From Longilinea sp964536805 (lineage in GTDB: Bacteria; Chloroflexota; Anaerolineae; Anaerolineales; Anaerolineaceae): 64,000 nucleotides of DNA. The notes under the pieces are model-generated. The model worked only from the letters and a program-made list of their open reading frames with translations, ran no database searches and was not told where the DNA came from. This document shows positions 26,855-36,600 of this stretch, one piece after another; the stretch's first letter is position 1, and each line of letters begins with the position of its first letter. Position numbers and translations under genes: made by a program. The stretch covers positions 62,001 through 126,000 of the forward strand of contig CAZHYQ010000002.1 in NCBI GenBank assembly GCA_964536805.1, given 5' to 3'.

Positions 26855-27412
26855 ATGCCGCAAAACTGGACCCGAAAAATTGCCATCACCGGCGCGCTCA
26901 GCGCCATTGCCATCATCCTTGGGCTCACCCGCTGGGGTTTCCTGCCGTGGTTTACTGGCACATCCGTAACCATCATGCACATCCCGGCCATCATCGGCGC
27001 GATTTTGGAAGGCCCGATCGTGGGCGGCGCCATCGGACTCATTTTCGGCCTGTCGTCGCTTCTTCAGGCCGCCATTGCCCCCACCGGCCCCGGCGATGTA
27101 ATATTTACCAATCCGCTCATATCGGTGCTGCCGCGTTTGTTGTTTGCGCCGGCAGCCTGGCTGGTGTGGCGCGGGCTCAAACGCTGGCCGGTGGTTGGCC
27201 TGATCGCCACAGGCGCCATTGGCAGTCTGCTGCACACAGCGCTCGTTCTCGGCATGATCGGACTGCTCGGGCTGTATCCCTGGCCGATCATTGGCGCGAC
27301 CTTCGTTGCCAACGGTATTCCTGAGATGATCGTCGCAGCCATCCTTGTCACCGCCGTGACCGGCGCCTGGCTGGGCATCGCCGTTGGCCGCAAAAAAGGG
27401 TCCGATTTGTAA
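26855..27412 (+). CDS. ECF transporter substrate-binding (S) component
   Basis: A 185-residue membrane protein with about six hydrophobic segments. The ARKIAITGALSAIAIILG-like first helix and the HIPAIIGAILEGPIVGGAIGLIFG segment are typical of vitamin-uptake S components (ECF_trnsprt family). It would bind a vitamin or related cofactor and dock on the EcfA-EcfA-EcfT module encoded convergently at 27584-30153. GGAGG precedes the ATG. Which vitamin it binds is not evident. Its position 21 bases behind the GH13 gene, instead of with the energising module, is unusual. Confidence 0.82.
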   Translation: MPQNWTRKIAITGALSAIAIILGLTRWGFLPWFTGTSVTIMHIPAIIGAILEGPIVGGAIGLIFGLSSLLQAAIAPTGPGDVIFTNPLISVLPRLLFAPAAWLVWRGLKRWPVVGLIATGAIGSLLHTALVLGMIGLLGLYPWPIIGATFVANGIPEMIVAAILVTAVTGAWLGIAVGRKKGSDL

Positions 27413-27437
27413 TAAACCGCAATTGATTTAACCAATG

Positions 27438-27474
27438 CCCTCTTCTGGGTAAAACAGAAGAGGGTTATTTTTTG
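27438..27474 (+). terminator. Terminator after the GH13/EcfS operon
   Basis: A perfect 10-base stem (27438-27447 with 27455-27464), 7-base loop, and the tail TTATTTTTT. Confidence 0.9.
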
Positions 27475-27583
27475 GTGAAAAAGCTGTTCCATTCGTGGCT
27501 GGGTGGTGGCTGACCAGTCAATTAACTATACGCAACTATTCCACAACAGTAATTACCGGTTCAATCCCATTAGCGGAATATGA

Positions 27584-28405
27584 TCACAGCAACACAATTG
27601 CCGCGGCCAAAGCAGTGGAGGCGACCACCACCAATGTGTCAGCCCTGGTCCAGCGGGTCGCCATCATCATGGTGCGGTTTCGCGAACTGCCGTATCCGCG
27701 CGCATCCATCGCCAGCGCCATGCGTTCAGCCTTTCCGAGGCTGGAAACGAATAACGGCACCAGCAACGGCAGGATACGCCTGGCGCGCTGTAAAAGGTTG
27801 CCTGGCCGGTTGGACCAATCCACCCCGCGCGATGCCTGGGCTTTGACAATCCGTTCAGCCGTCAGCGCCATGAACGGGATAAAGCGCAGGGTAACCTGTG
27901 CCATCATGGTCAAATCCTGGGTGCGGATGCCCAGCCAGCGCAAAGGTTTAAGCAGCGCATCCACGCCGTAGATCATTTCAGAAGTCGATGTCACCAGTGA
28001 CAGCAGGCTGATACCCAGGATCAGGACGCCAAAACGCAGCAGCAGCATCCCGGCCACAATGAAATCGGAGGCATAGATTTGCACCACGCCCCACCAAAAC
28101 AACAAAGGTGGCAGGTTTTCATGGTTGTTGAAAATGACCTGCAGCAAAGCCAAAAAAATCAAAAACGGCAGCGGCGGTACCAGACCGCGCAATAAAAAGC
28201 TCCACGGCAGACCGGAAAGCGTGATGGCGGTCATTACCACCAGCAGCGCCACGCCCAAACCAGCCGGATGAGGGGCTAAAGTTGCCGCGCCCAACAGCAG
28301 CAGGGCAGCCAACAAGCGGGCGCGCGGATCCATGCGGTGCAGCAGCGAAACCCCGGGAATATATTGCCCGATTGTGACGTGGTCGAGGAATTCAAATTCG
28401 CTCAC
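27584..28405 (-). CDS. ecfT: ECF transporter transmembrane (T) component
   Basis: A 273-residue membrane coupling protein of energy-coupling factor transporters. Typical marks are YIPGVSLLHRMDPRARLL at the start and two coupling-helix motifs near the C-terminus, QASRGVDW (about 192) and AMDARGYG (about 235), both of the Ala-Arg-Gly type. I chose the GTG at 28405, which overlaps the ATPase stop as GTGA; a start further upstream would lie deep in the ATPase gene. It pairs with the fused ATPase just upstream and probably with the S component encoded convergently. Confidence 0.92.
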   Translation of the reverse strand: MSEFEFLDHVTIGQYIPGVSLLHRMDPRARLLAALLLLGAATLAPHPAGLGVALLVVMTAITLSGLPWSFLLRGLVPPLPFLIFLALLQVIFNNHENLPPLLFWWGVVQIYASDFIVAGMLLLRFGVLILGISLLSLVTSTSEMIYGVDALLKPLRWLGIRTQDLTMMAQVTLRFIPFMALTAERIVKAQASRGVDWSNRPGNLLQRARRILPLLVPLFVSSLGKAERMALAMDARGYGSSRNRTMMMATRWTRADTLVVVASTALAAAIVLL

Positions 28406-30153
28406 ACCGGCTCCTTCCCCGTCAGGCCAGCTATGGCGGCCACCAGTCCCTCGGTGGTGATCGCTTCGTGCGGCACCGGCCAACCGCGCGCCCGCAGGCG
28501 GTCCGCCACCTGCACCGCGATCGGCGCTTCCAGACCCCAATCATGCAGCGCCTGCCCCTCGCTGAAAATTTCGGCTGCCGTGCCGCTACGCACATCGCGC
28601 CCTTCGTGCAGCACGGTCACCCGCTCTGTCAAACGTGCCAGATCACCCATCTGGTGCGAAGAGAGCACCAGGGTCATCCCGCTGCGTTGAAAATCCTGCA
28701 GGCGGCGCAATACCTCCCGCCGAGAGAGCGGATCCAGCCCGGCAGTGGGTTCATCCAGCACCAGAACCTGCGGCTGCAATGCCAGCACTGAAGCCAGCGC
28801 CACTTTGCGACGTTCGCCTCCGCTGAGCGAATAAGTTAAACGGTCTTTGTACAATTCGAAATCGAGACCGACCCATTGCATGGCCCATTGGACGCGCTCG
28901 CGCAATGCCGGCTTTGAAAGCAGCGGCCGCGGCCCATAGGCAATCTCATCGCCGATAAATTGTTCGACAAACTGGGCTTCCGGATTTTGAAACACCAATC
29001 CGACGATCTGCACCATTTGCTTGACAGTCACCTTTGGATCGTTGAGCGAGTGCCCAGCCACCTGGACGCTCCCTTTTTGCGGCCGCAGCAGCCCGTTGAA
29101 ATGCTGAAGCAAGGTCGATTTACCCGAACCGGTCGCACCGATCAGCCCGTGCACAGCGCCATGCCCGGCGGAGAGGGTCACATCCTCCAACGCAGTGTGC
29201 GCCAGCGGAGTCTCGTGCATATAGACGTATTCCAGGTGACGCACATCGATGGCAACCTCGCGCTGCGGATGCGCTTCTGCGTCCGGCAGCCTGCGCGCCA
29301 TTTCAGCCTCTTGCGGGTCAGGGATGGAGTCTGCCAGCTCATCGGGAGTCAATACGCCGGCCGGCAAGCCCGGAAAAAAACGCTGCAAGCCTTCAGCCAG
29401 CGCCGTTAGCGGCGGCAGTTCCAGGCCCAGCGCAGCCAGCCGCTGCGGATCCGAAAAAACACTGCGCGGGGCGTCGTCCATGACTACCTGCCCATGGCTC
29501 AGCACCACCGCCCGCCTGGCCAGCAGGGCCTCCTGCATGTAATGGGTGATGTACAGGATGGTCATGCCTTCGCGATTCAGCCGCTGCATCATTTCCATCA
29601 CGTTACGCCGGCCGGCCGGGTCGAGTTGGGCAGTCGTCTCATCGAACACGATGCAGCGCGGCCGCATCGCCAGCACGCCGGCCAAAGCCACGCGCTGCAT
29701 TTGGCCAGCGGAAAGCAAATGCGGCGGGCGTTTGCGCTCTTCCCACATATCCACGGCATGCAAGGCTTCATCCACCCGGCGGCGGATCTCGGCTGAGGGC
29801 AGCCCGGCGTTTTCCGCGCCGAACGCGGTGTCATCTTCCACGGTGGTCGATACCAGTTGGTCTTCGGGCGATTGAAAAACCATGCCGACCATGGAACGGA
29901 TGGCCGGCCAATTCCCGGATTCACGCGTATCCATTCCCAGCACACGCACGCTTCCGCTGGTTGGCAGCAGCAGCGCATTCAGGTGGCGCACCAGGGTTGT
30001 TTTTCCAGAGCCGTTTGCCCCGACCAGCGCAACGAATTCGCCGGGATCGATGCGCAGCGACAGGTCGCGCAAAGCCGGTTCAGCGGCCTTCTCGCGACCG
30101 CTGTGGAAAAAGGTCACCTGATCGATCTCAATCAATGGCAGGGGGCTCGTCAT
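28402..30153 (-). CDS. ecfA: ECF transporter double ATPase (EcfA-EcfA' fusion)
   Basis: A 583-residue fusion of two ABC ATPases that drives the ECF transporter. N-terminal half: Walker A GANGSGKTT near 45, Q-loop QSPEDQ near 94, signature LSAGQMQR near 147, Walker B IVFDETTAQLDP near 169. C-terminal half: GATGSGKST near 348, FQNPEAQF, LSGGERRK near 454, VLDEPTAGLDP. The first half has the variants LSAGQ and DETTAQ, so the two nucleotide sites may not be equal. ECF ATPases are usually separate genes, but fused pairs are known. It is coupled by GTGA overlap to ecfT. Confidence 0.92.
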   Translation of the reverse strand: MTSPLPLIEIDQVTFFHSGREKAAEPALRDLSLRIDPGEFVALVGANGSGKTTLVRHLNALLLPTSGSVRVLGMDTRESGNWPAIRSMVGMVFQSPEDQLVSTTVEDDTAFGAENAGLPSAEIRRRVDEALHAVDMWEERKRPPHLLSAGQMQRVALAGVLAMRPRCIVFDETTAQLDPAGRRNVMEMMQRLNREGMTILYITHYMQEALLARRAVVLSHGQVVMDDAPRSVFSDPQRLAALGLELPPLTALAEGLQRFFPGLPAGVLTPDELADSIPDPQEAEMARRLPDAEAHPQREVAIDVRHLEYVYMHETPLAHTALEDVTLSAGHGAVHGLIGATGSGKSTLLQHFNGLLRPQKGSVQVAGHSLNDPKVTVKQMVQIVGLVFQNPEAQFVEQFIGDEIAYGPRPLLSKPALRERVQWAMQWVGLDFELYKDRLTYSLSGGERRKVALASVLALQPQVLVLDEPTAGLDPLSRREVLRRLQDFQRSGMTLVLSSHQMGDLARLTERVTVLHEGRDVRSGTAAEIFSEGQALHDWGLEAPIAVQVADRLRARGWPVPHEAITTEGLVAAIAGLTGKEPV

Positions 30154-30211
30154 GAGAATGGGAATTTATCCTCAGGGGGAATGTGCGGTGACGTACCGCG
30201 CACTTATTTTA

Positions 30212-31048
30212 CTACGCCAGCCGCAGGTACATTGGAATGGTCTCCTGATTAACCCAGGCGCGCACCGTTTCGGCAAATTTATCCGGCGCATACAGGCACC
30301 AGTTATGTTCATGGGCCAACGAACTGCTAACACCCAGGTCGATCATCCGCATGGTCGCCTGCGGCAGCGCGGCGCTCAAATCACCGGCTGATTGGCGCAT
30401 GGCGGCATATTCCTTCCGGCCTGCCAGCACCAGGACCGGTAATGCCGCTTTTTCAAGTCCCTGCGGCAGGCGAAACCGTTGATTCTCGACCATCAGGTGG
30501 GTAAAACCGTCTTCGCTCATCGCCTGGAAGTCGCGCTTAAACTGTGTGAAGTAAGCCTCCGGCACTCCCGCGGCATACTTCATGTTCAGGCGAATCCACC
30601 AGTCATTATCGCGGAATGGCGGCACCGAGAGGCGGAAGGTCCAGCGGATCACGCCTGGCGTCATCATCCAGGCGCCCGGCAGGGGGCGCAGCAGCGCACT
30701 GCTGATGACAGCCGAGGCAATCAACTCAGGGTAATTTGCCAGCATGGCGACCGCCACCTGTGCGCCTTCCGAAAGCCCCACAACATGGACTTTTTCATCC
30801 GGTGACTGACTTCGGATTAACTCCGCCATGCGCGCAGCCGCTCCCTGGATGCTAAATGGCCCGACCGCCACGCTGCGGCCGTGCTCGGGCATATCCGGCG
30901 CAAGGCAGCGAAATTCTACCAGGCGTTCAATGACTGGCTCCCAGGACCATGCGCCTGCCCCGCCGCCGTGCAGGAAGAGGATCAGCGGCGCATTTTTCGG
31001 TCCATACGCGTCCACATGCAAGCCGTTCACTGTGATGCTGTCCACCAT
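30212..31048 (-). CDS. Alpha/beta-hydrolase
   Basis: A 278-residue alpha/beta-hydrolase fold protein. The oxyanion segment LFLHGGGAGAWSW (about 29), the DMPEHGRS turn and the nucleophile elbow VVGLSEGAQ with Ser near 94 are clear. The late histidine is probably one of those in AHEHNW (about 252-254). There is no signal peptide. AGAGGCGGGC lies just before the ATG. It is divergent from pfaD. It could release or process a product of the neighbouring synthase, which has no thioesterase domain, but that is inference; the substrate is unknown. Confidence 0.8.
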   Translation of the reverse strand: MVDSITVNGLHVDAYGPKNAPLILFLHGGGAGAWSWEPVIERLVEFRCLAPDMPEHGRSVAVGPFSIQGAAARMAELIRSQSPDEKVHVVGLSEGAQVAVAMLANYPELIASAVISSALLRPLPGAWMMTPGVIRWTFRLSVPPFRDNDWWIRLNMKYAAGVPEAYFTQFKRDFQAMSEDGFTHLMVENQRFRLPQGLEKAALPVLVLAGRKEYAAMRQSAGDLSAALPQATMRMIDLGVSSSLAHEHNWCLYAPDKFAETVRAWVNQETIPMYLRLA

Positions 31049-31129
31049 GCCCGCCTCTTTATTTCTCGAAATAATTGATTATTCCGCTGAGATTGTAACA
31101 TAAGCGCCCAACAGTTGGCGCAACCATCC

Positions 31130-31158
31130 TGGAAAGGACGGGTTATCATCTTTATACT
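31130..31158 (+). promoter_or_regulatory. Promoter of pfaD
   Basis: TGGAAA (31130-31135, four of six consensus bases) and TATACT (31153-31158) with a 17-base spacer, 38 bases before the ATG. A GAGG lies about 15 bases before the start, farther than ideal. Confidence 0.5.
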
Positions 31159-31196
31159 GGTATTCTAATCTCACCTTAGAGGATTCGTTTAACCCC

Positions 31197-32825
31197 ATGA
31201 CTTCTCAAACAATGTCGCCCCAAGGTCTGAACACCAGCTTGCAAGGGCTGGGCTGGCAAGGGCCAATTACTGAGTTGGAATTTGAAGAAAATGGTATGCG
31301 CCAACGCCTGCTGGCACTGGGAAACCCCTTGTGGGCTGTTTCGGTAAACAACCGCACTGCGTTGACGACCTCCGGCAGTTTTTCCGCCTCCACCGGTGAC
31401 GCTGCCCTACTGGCCTTCGCACCTACCATGTCGCTGGAAGCGCTGGGCGACACGGCTTTCCGCGCCACCTACGGCACGCGTTACGCCCTCTATGCCGGTG
31501 CGATGGCCAATGGCATTGCCTCGGTGGAACTGGTGGTTGCCATGGGCAAGGCTGGTTTTTTTGGCAGTTTTGGCGCAGCCGGCCTGCCTCCTGAGCGCAT
31601 CGAAGCCGCCATTCAACAGGTCCAGGCTGCCCTGCCGGACGGCCCCTATGCCTTTAACCTGATCAACAATCCCTTCGAGCCTGCCATGGAACAGCGTGCT
31701 GCAGATTTGTATGTGCGCTATCATGTACCGGTGGTTGAGGCATCCGCCTACCTGGATATTACGCCCGGGCTGGTTCATTACCGTGCTGCTGGCCTCTCAA
31801 AAAATCTGGACGGCAGCGTAAAGATTGGCCACCACATCCTGGCAAAACTCTCACGCAAGGAAGTAGGCAGACGCTTCCTCGCCCCTGCCCCGCAGGAACT
31901 GCTTGCCAGACTGGCGACTGATGGAAAAATCTCCGCCGAACAGGCTGAACTGGCCCGCCAGGTGCCGATGGCCGATGACATCACCGTCGAAGCTGATTCC
32001 GGCGGCCACACCGACAACCGTCCACTGGTCGGCCTGCTGCCCACCATGATCGCGCTTCGTGACGAGATGCAGGCGCAATATCAATATGCCGTCCCGGTAC
32101 GCATTGGCGCAGCAGGCGGCATCAGCACGCCGCAGGCTGCCCTGGCAGCCTTCATGATGGGTGCAGCTTATGTGGTAACCGGCTCGGTCAACCAGGCCTG
32201 CGTCGAAGCCGGCGCGTCCGAGCACACCAAAGCGTTGCTGGCCCAGGCCGAAATGCCCGACGTGGCCATGGCGCCCGCCGCCGATATGTTTGAGATGGGC
32301 GTGCGCGTCCAGGTGCTCAAACGCGGCACGCTCTTCGCCATGCGTGCTTCGAAGCTCTATGAACTGTATTCGCGTTACAACGCTTGGGAGGAAGTACCCC
32401 TCGAGGAGCGTACGCGGCTGGAAACCAGCATCTTCAAGCGAACATTTGACGAGATCTGGGCTGAAACGGTCAAATTTTTTACTGAACGGGACTCGCGCAT
32501 GATCGAACGAGCCGAAAAGGACGACCATCAAAAAATGGCGCTGGTTTTCCGCTGGTATTTGGGGCTTTCGTCACGCTGGTCCAACCGGGGCGAGCCAGGG
32601 CGCGAGATGGATTACCAGATTTGGTGCGGGCCTTCCATGGGCAGCTTCAACGATTGGACGCGGGGCAGCTACCTGAGCGAACCTGCCAACCGGCATGTGG
32701 CCGACGCGGCACTGCAAATTTTGACCGGGGCAGCCTACCTGGCGCGCCTGCGGTCATTGGCGCTGCAGGGCGTTCATTTGGATGCGTCGCTCGACCAGTA
32801 TCACCCAACCCAGCCACTTATTTAG
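31197..32825 (+). CDS. pfaD: PfaD-family trans-acting enoyl reductase
   Basis: A 542-residue FMN-dependent TIM-barrel protein of the PfaD family, the enoyl reductase that works in trans with polyunsaturated-fatty-acid and related polyketide synthases. Marks seen are GMANGIASVELVVAMGKAGFFGSFGAAGL (about 102-130, written here as the conserved Gly-rich entry), EADSGGHTDNRPL near 264 with the flavin-site His, RIGAAGGISTP, and the C-terminal WCGPSMGSFNDW typical of PfaD. Length is normal. The adjacent megasynthase lacks an ER domain, so this is the likely missing activity. It converges with the phosphopantetheinyl transferase gene, 24 bases away. Confidence 0.93.
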   Translation: MTSQTMSPQGLNTSLQGLGWQGPITELEFEENGMRQRLLALGNPLWAVSVNNRTALTTSGSFSASTGDAALLAFAPTMSLEALGDTAFRATYGTRYALYAGAMANGIASVELVVAMGKAGFFGSFGAAGLPPERIEAAIQQVQAALPDGPYAFNLINNPFEPAMEQRAADLYVRYHVPVVEASAYLDITPGLVHYRAAGLSKNLDGSVKIGHHILAKLSRKEVGRRFLAPAPQELLARLATDGKISAEQAELARQVPMADDITVEADSGGHTDNRPLVGLLPTMIALRDEMQAQYQYAVPVRIGAAGGISTPQAALAAFMMGAAYVVTGSVNQACVEAGASEHTKALLAQAEMPDVAMAPAADMFEMGVRVQVLKRGTLFAMRASKLYELYSRYNAWEEVPLEERTRLETSIFKRTFDEIWAETVKFFTERDSRMIERAEKDDHQKMALVFRWYLGLSSRWSNRGEPGREMDYQIWCGPSMGSFNDWTRGSYLSEPANRHVADAALQILTGAAYLARLRSLALQGVHLDASLDQYHPTQPLI

Positions 32826-32849
32826 CCCCTGCCGCGGTATGCAAACCCT

Positions 32850-33551
32850 TTACAGGGTTACCTCATGGATCTGTAAAAACTCCAATTGCTTCTCTCCTGC
32901 GCATACAGCCAGGGTGAGTATGGTTTCGCCGGACGTCTGCCAACCAACCCGCCATTGCAATTCCGGTTGAACCAGGCTGCGGACATCGAGCGCATGCCAA
33001 TCGGGAAAAACCTCATCGGCGCTAATGCGTAAAACCTCGATGGAACGCGTATCGAGGCGTAGCCCGATTCCCAGAGCCTTGAGCATGGCTTCTTTGGCGC
33101 TCCAGACCAAAACTGCGTTTCGTTCACGCTGCCTGCCCGCAGTTAAAACCTGTTCTGCGTTTGTAAAGTAATCCTTGATGAAGGCGTCCGTGCGCGGCTC
33201 GACGATTTCGAGGTCAATACCCAATCCAATGTTGCCGTTTGACGACCAGGCGCAGGCAGCCTGACCGCTCCGGTGGCTGATGGAAAGACAACCCTGCAAA
33301 CGAATACCCCCCAGACTCGCATATGGCCTGCCATCCGCTTCATTGGCGACCGTCCAATCCGATAGGGGCAGCCCGGAAAGCAGCTCAGAGGAGGTCTGAA
33401 GCAGCCGTTTGGCCGTCCATCGCCCCAGTAACCACTCCGCCCGTCTTTGAGGGAAGCGCAAATTTGAAAACTTTTCCACTTCCGCGTCCGAGAGGAATTC
33501 CTCTCCTGGGGGCAAGACCGGACCGGAGCGCGCCCAAAGGATGTCAATCAT
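32850..33551 (-). CDS. Sfp-type 4'-phosphopantetheinyl transferase
   Basis: A 233-residue enzyme that moves phosphopantetheine from CoA to carrier proteins. It has the three family motifs: GRPYASLGG followed by SISHRSG (about 90-100), the magnesium-binding GIDLEIVEPR (about 111) and WSAKEAMLKALG (about 151). I set the start at ATG 33551, directly behind AGGCGGA; a start seven codons upstream has no binding site. It lies just downstream of the megasynthase on the same strand, separated by a strong hairpin. The megasynthase carrier domains are its obvious partners, yet they carry Thr at the usual attachment position. Confidence 0.92.
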   Translation of the reverse strand: MIDILWARSGPVLPPGEEFLSDAEVEKFSNLRFPQRRAEWLLGRWTAKRLLQTSSELLSGLPLSDWTVANEADGRPYASLGGIRLQGCLSISHRSGQAACAWSSNGNIGLGIDLEIVEPRTDAFIKDYFTNAEQVLTAGRQRERNAVLVWSAKEAMLKALGIGLRLDTRSIEVLRISADEVFPDWHALDVRSLVQPELQWRVGWQTSGETILTLAVCAGEKQLEFLQIHEVTL

Positions 33552-33570
33552 ATTCCGCCTGGTTCGGCAC

Positions 33571-33609
33571 AAATGGGCGCAATGAAATATCCATCCATTG
33601 CGCCCATTT
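33571..33609 (-). terminator. Strong hairpin between the megasynthase and the phosphopantetheinyl transferase gene
   Basis: A perfect 14-base stem (33571-33584 with 33596-33609) around an 11-base loop. On the minus strand it is followed by only a short run (TTTGTG), so it may terminate weakly, attenuate or protect mRNA ends. Confidence 0.55.
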
Positions 33610-33622
33610 TGTGAAGTGTCCG

Positions 33623-36600
33623 CTACTTCCCCTGCACCAACATCTTGAAGGGTTGAATCAACTCTTCCTCCACGCTGTACGGCAGCGGACTGGTGCGGTA
33701 ATTATCAATTTCCAGGTAGACATGTCCTTTGGCATCCACCACGCGCGCATCGAAGATCAGACTGCCGTCCTGCAATTTGGATGGCGAAACCTCGGCGAAG
33801 ATGGCCGAGCCGTTGGTTTTGTTTTTGTGAAGACGCAACTGCCCGATTGAACTGGGCAGCGCAAGCGTCCCGGTCAATCCGGCTTCCCAGACTCCAGCGG
33901 TCTGCAAGCATAACTCCAGCAAAATGGGCGTGCTGAATAAGGTTTGCCCGCCGGAGGTAATGGCCGGAAGGTCGCGCTGCAATTTGCCCAGCACCATTTC
34001 TCCCGAGCGTTGCACGCCTGCCAGCACCTGGAAAGACGGCCCATGGAAGTAAAGCCGGTAAATATCCGCGGCCTGAACAGTGTAGGCACCGTTCCACTTC
34101 GGTGCCGCTACGATCAGGTCCTGATGGTCAACCTGGGGCTGTAATAACACCCGGCCGGAGAAATGGCGCATGTGCTCAACGGCCTTGTTGTGCAGCAGCA
34201 TATCCGATTCAAGCGAGACATCGGCAACCAACCCCTCCGCCGTCCGCAGGACGCGTGCCTTCCAGGCTGAACGGCGCGGTTGGTTGCGGTAGAACTTGAA
34301 AGGTGCCAGGAATTGAATATCATCCAACCGCACCACTTCAAATCCGGCCCTGGCTGAACCCAGTACCGAGGCAATGTGTTTGGCCGCCACGGTAAAACCT
34401 TCAATGCCCATCACGCCCGGCAGCACCGGGATGCCGTTGAGGGCATGGTCCTTCAAGAATGGCTCATGATTTGGATCGAGGTCAGCCTCCAGCAGGATAC
34501 CATCGTTCAGACTCATGCCGGTTACCCGGCTGAGCATGGTGTGGATCGGTTTGCCCGCCCGCAGTGCTTCATTGGCGCGTTCCAGGTCCAGCCCGCCTTC
34601 CGCATTGGATGCGCTCTCCAATTGACCCAGTTCACCGGCCAGGATGACCTCGCAATCACCGCCGGCCAGCAACTCAGCCCGCACAAGCGGCGCAGCCTGT
34701 AGCGGATTGAGCATTTCAATACCGGCCAACTTCATTAACCGCGGTATATATCCGCGCGAGGCCATTCCCACCTCGGCCCAGGCCCCCCAATCCAACGCCG
34801 AAACCCGTATTTCGGGATGTTCCGAGTGGATGACCGCTGCCAACCGCGCCGCAAGATCATTGGCGGCGCTGTAATCTGTTTGTCCGCTGTTGCCAAAACG
34901 CCCCGAGATCGAGGTAAAGACCGCCACAAACCGGGGCAGCGCTTTTAGTTTTTCCAGTGCTTTCCACAGGTGGAAGAAACCGCCGGCTTTTACGGCTACC
35001 ACCTGGCGGAATTCATCCTCCGGCTTGCTCTCCAACTTGCGGCTGTGATCCAACCCGGCGGCATGGATCAACACGTCCACCCGGCCTTCCACCGCCAGTA
35101 CCTGCTGAACGGCGTGCTCAACTGCCTGCGGAGAGGTGACATCGCAGGCGATGTAAACTGCCTTGCCGCCCAGTTTTTCGACCTGAGCCATCGTTTCCAG
35201 CGTCGCGGCGGCGCGTTCCAAGGCAGCGAGCTTTGCATCCACCCGCGATGGCGTGGCGCGCTCACCGGATTCTGTCAAACGTTGGGCAATCGCGTGCTTG
35301 AGCGCTTCGCGGTCGCTGCGCAGCAGTGCCAGATCCGGATCATTTACGGTCGGCAGCGCAGAGCGGCCTAACAGGTAGAAATGCGCACGCGTTGCAGTGG
35401 CCAGGTCCAGCACCACTGGCGCAACGATGCCGCCGCTGCCGCCTGAAATGACGATGACAGCACCCTCCGGCAATTTCGCTTCCGATTCCCCGATCGGTTT
35501 CTCCGCCAGAGCAATTCCGTAGCGCAGACTGCCTTCCAAACCGATTTCAACCGTGCCAGGGTCGCGCAGCGTCTCATCAAGCAGGCAACCAGCCGCCGTG
35601 TTTGCATTGGCGTCCTTTTCAAAATCCACCACTTTGACAAACATTTTCTCGCGTTCGCGAGCCATTGCCTTGGCCAGTCCGCGCAGTCCGCCGCTGACCG
35701 CCGCTGCTGGATCCTGCGGTCCGTAACCGTGCAGGCCGCCCATACGCGTGGCACACACCAGGAAGGCTGTTTCAGGTAAACTGCGCAGCAGCGCGGCAAG
35801 TGCGAAAAGGCGTTCATCCAGCATCCGGTCCCAATCCTGCGATGCCATCTCAGCCAGAGATGGCTCGGCATCCAAACCCGGCAGGAAATAAACACCATCA
35901 ATCGGTCCGTTCCCTTCCGCCAGACTTACCTTGCTGTGTATTTCTTCTGCCGAACCAGATGCCAGTTTTATAACTTGGACTTTCCGTGCGCGCAGCTTGC
36001 GCTCCAGCGCCTCCGCCGCGCCGCCGCGATCCGCCACGATCAACACGCGACTGTTTCCATCCAGTGCGACGCCTGTGGGCAGGCACAAGGCCAGGGCCGG
36101 CCGCAGCACAGGAACGGGGATGCGGCGATGAATGTCGGCGTTTTGAGTTGGAGAGGTCTGGGATATTGAGTTCAGACCCTCCAGGTTTTGAGTTGCTTTG
36201 GAAGATTCATGTCCTTCCACATACCCCATTGACACAGAACTTGGAACCTCTTCTTCCTCAGAACTCGTCACCTGCTCAGCGATTCCATCCTTTATAAAAT
36301 TAAGTACCTTGGCCAACGTGTTGTAATCGGACAGACGTAAATCTTCGCGGCGTTCGATGCCGTAATGCTCGCGCACCGCGGCAAACAATTCAGCCTGCTT
36401 GACCGTATCGATGCCCAGATCCGCTTCGAGATCCAGATCCAACTCCAGCATTTCCGGCAGATATCCGGTCTTTTCGGAGACAATCGAGAGTAGGAATTGT
36501 TGGATTTCAGCATCAGAAAGCGTGTTCAGAGTTGATGAGTTCTGAGTGGCTGGGGAAGATCGTTGTTCTTCCACGGAACGCATTGCCACTGAACTCAGAC

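Noticed and set aside
32836..32860. AACCC/GGGTT stem between pfaD and the PPTase gene as a terminator
   Set aside because: The stem is only five bases and overlaps the end of the PPTase coding region.
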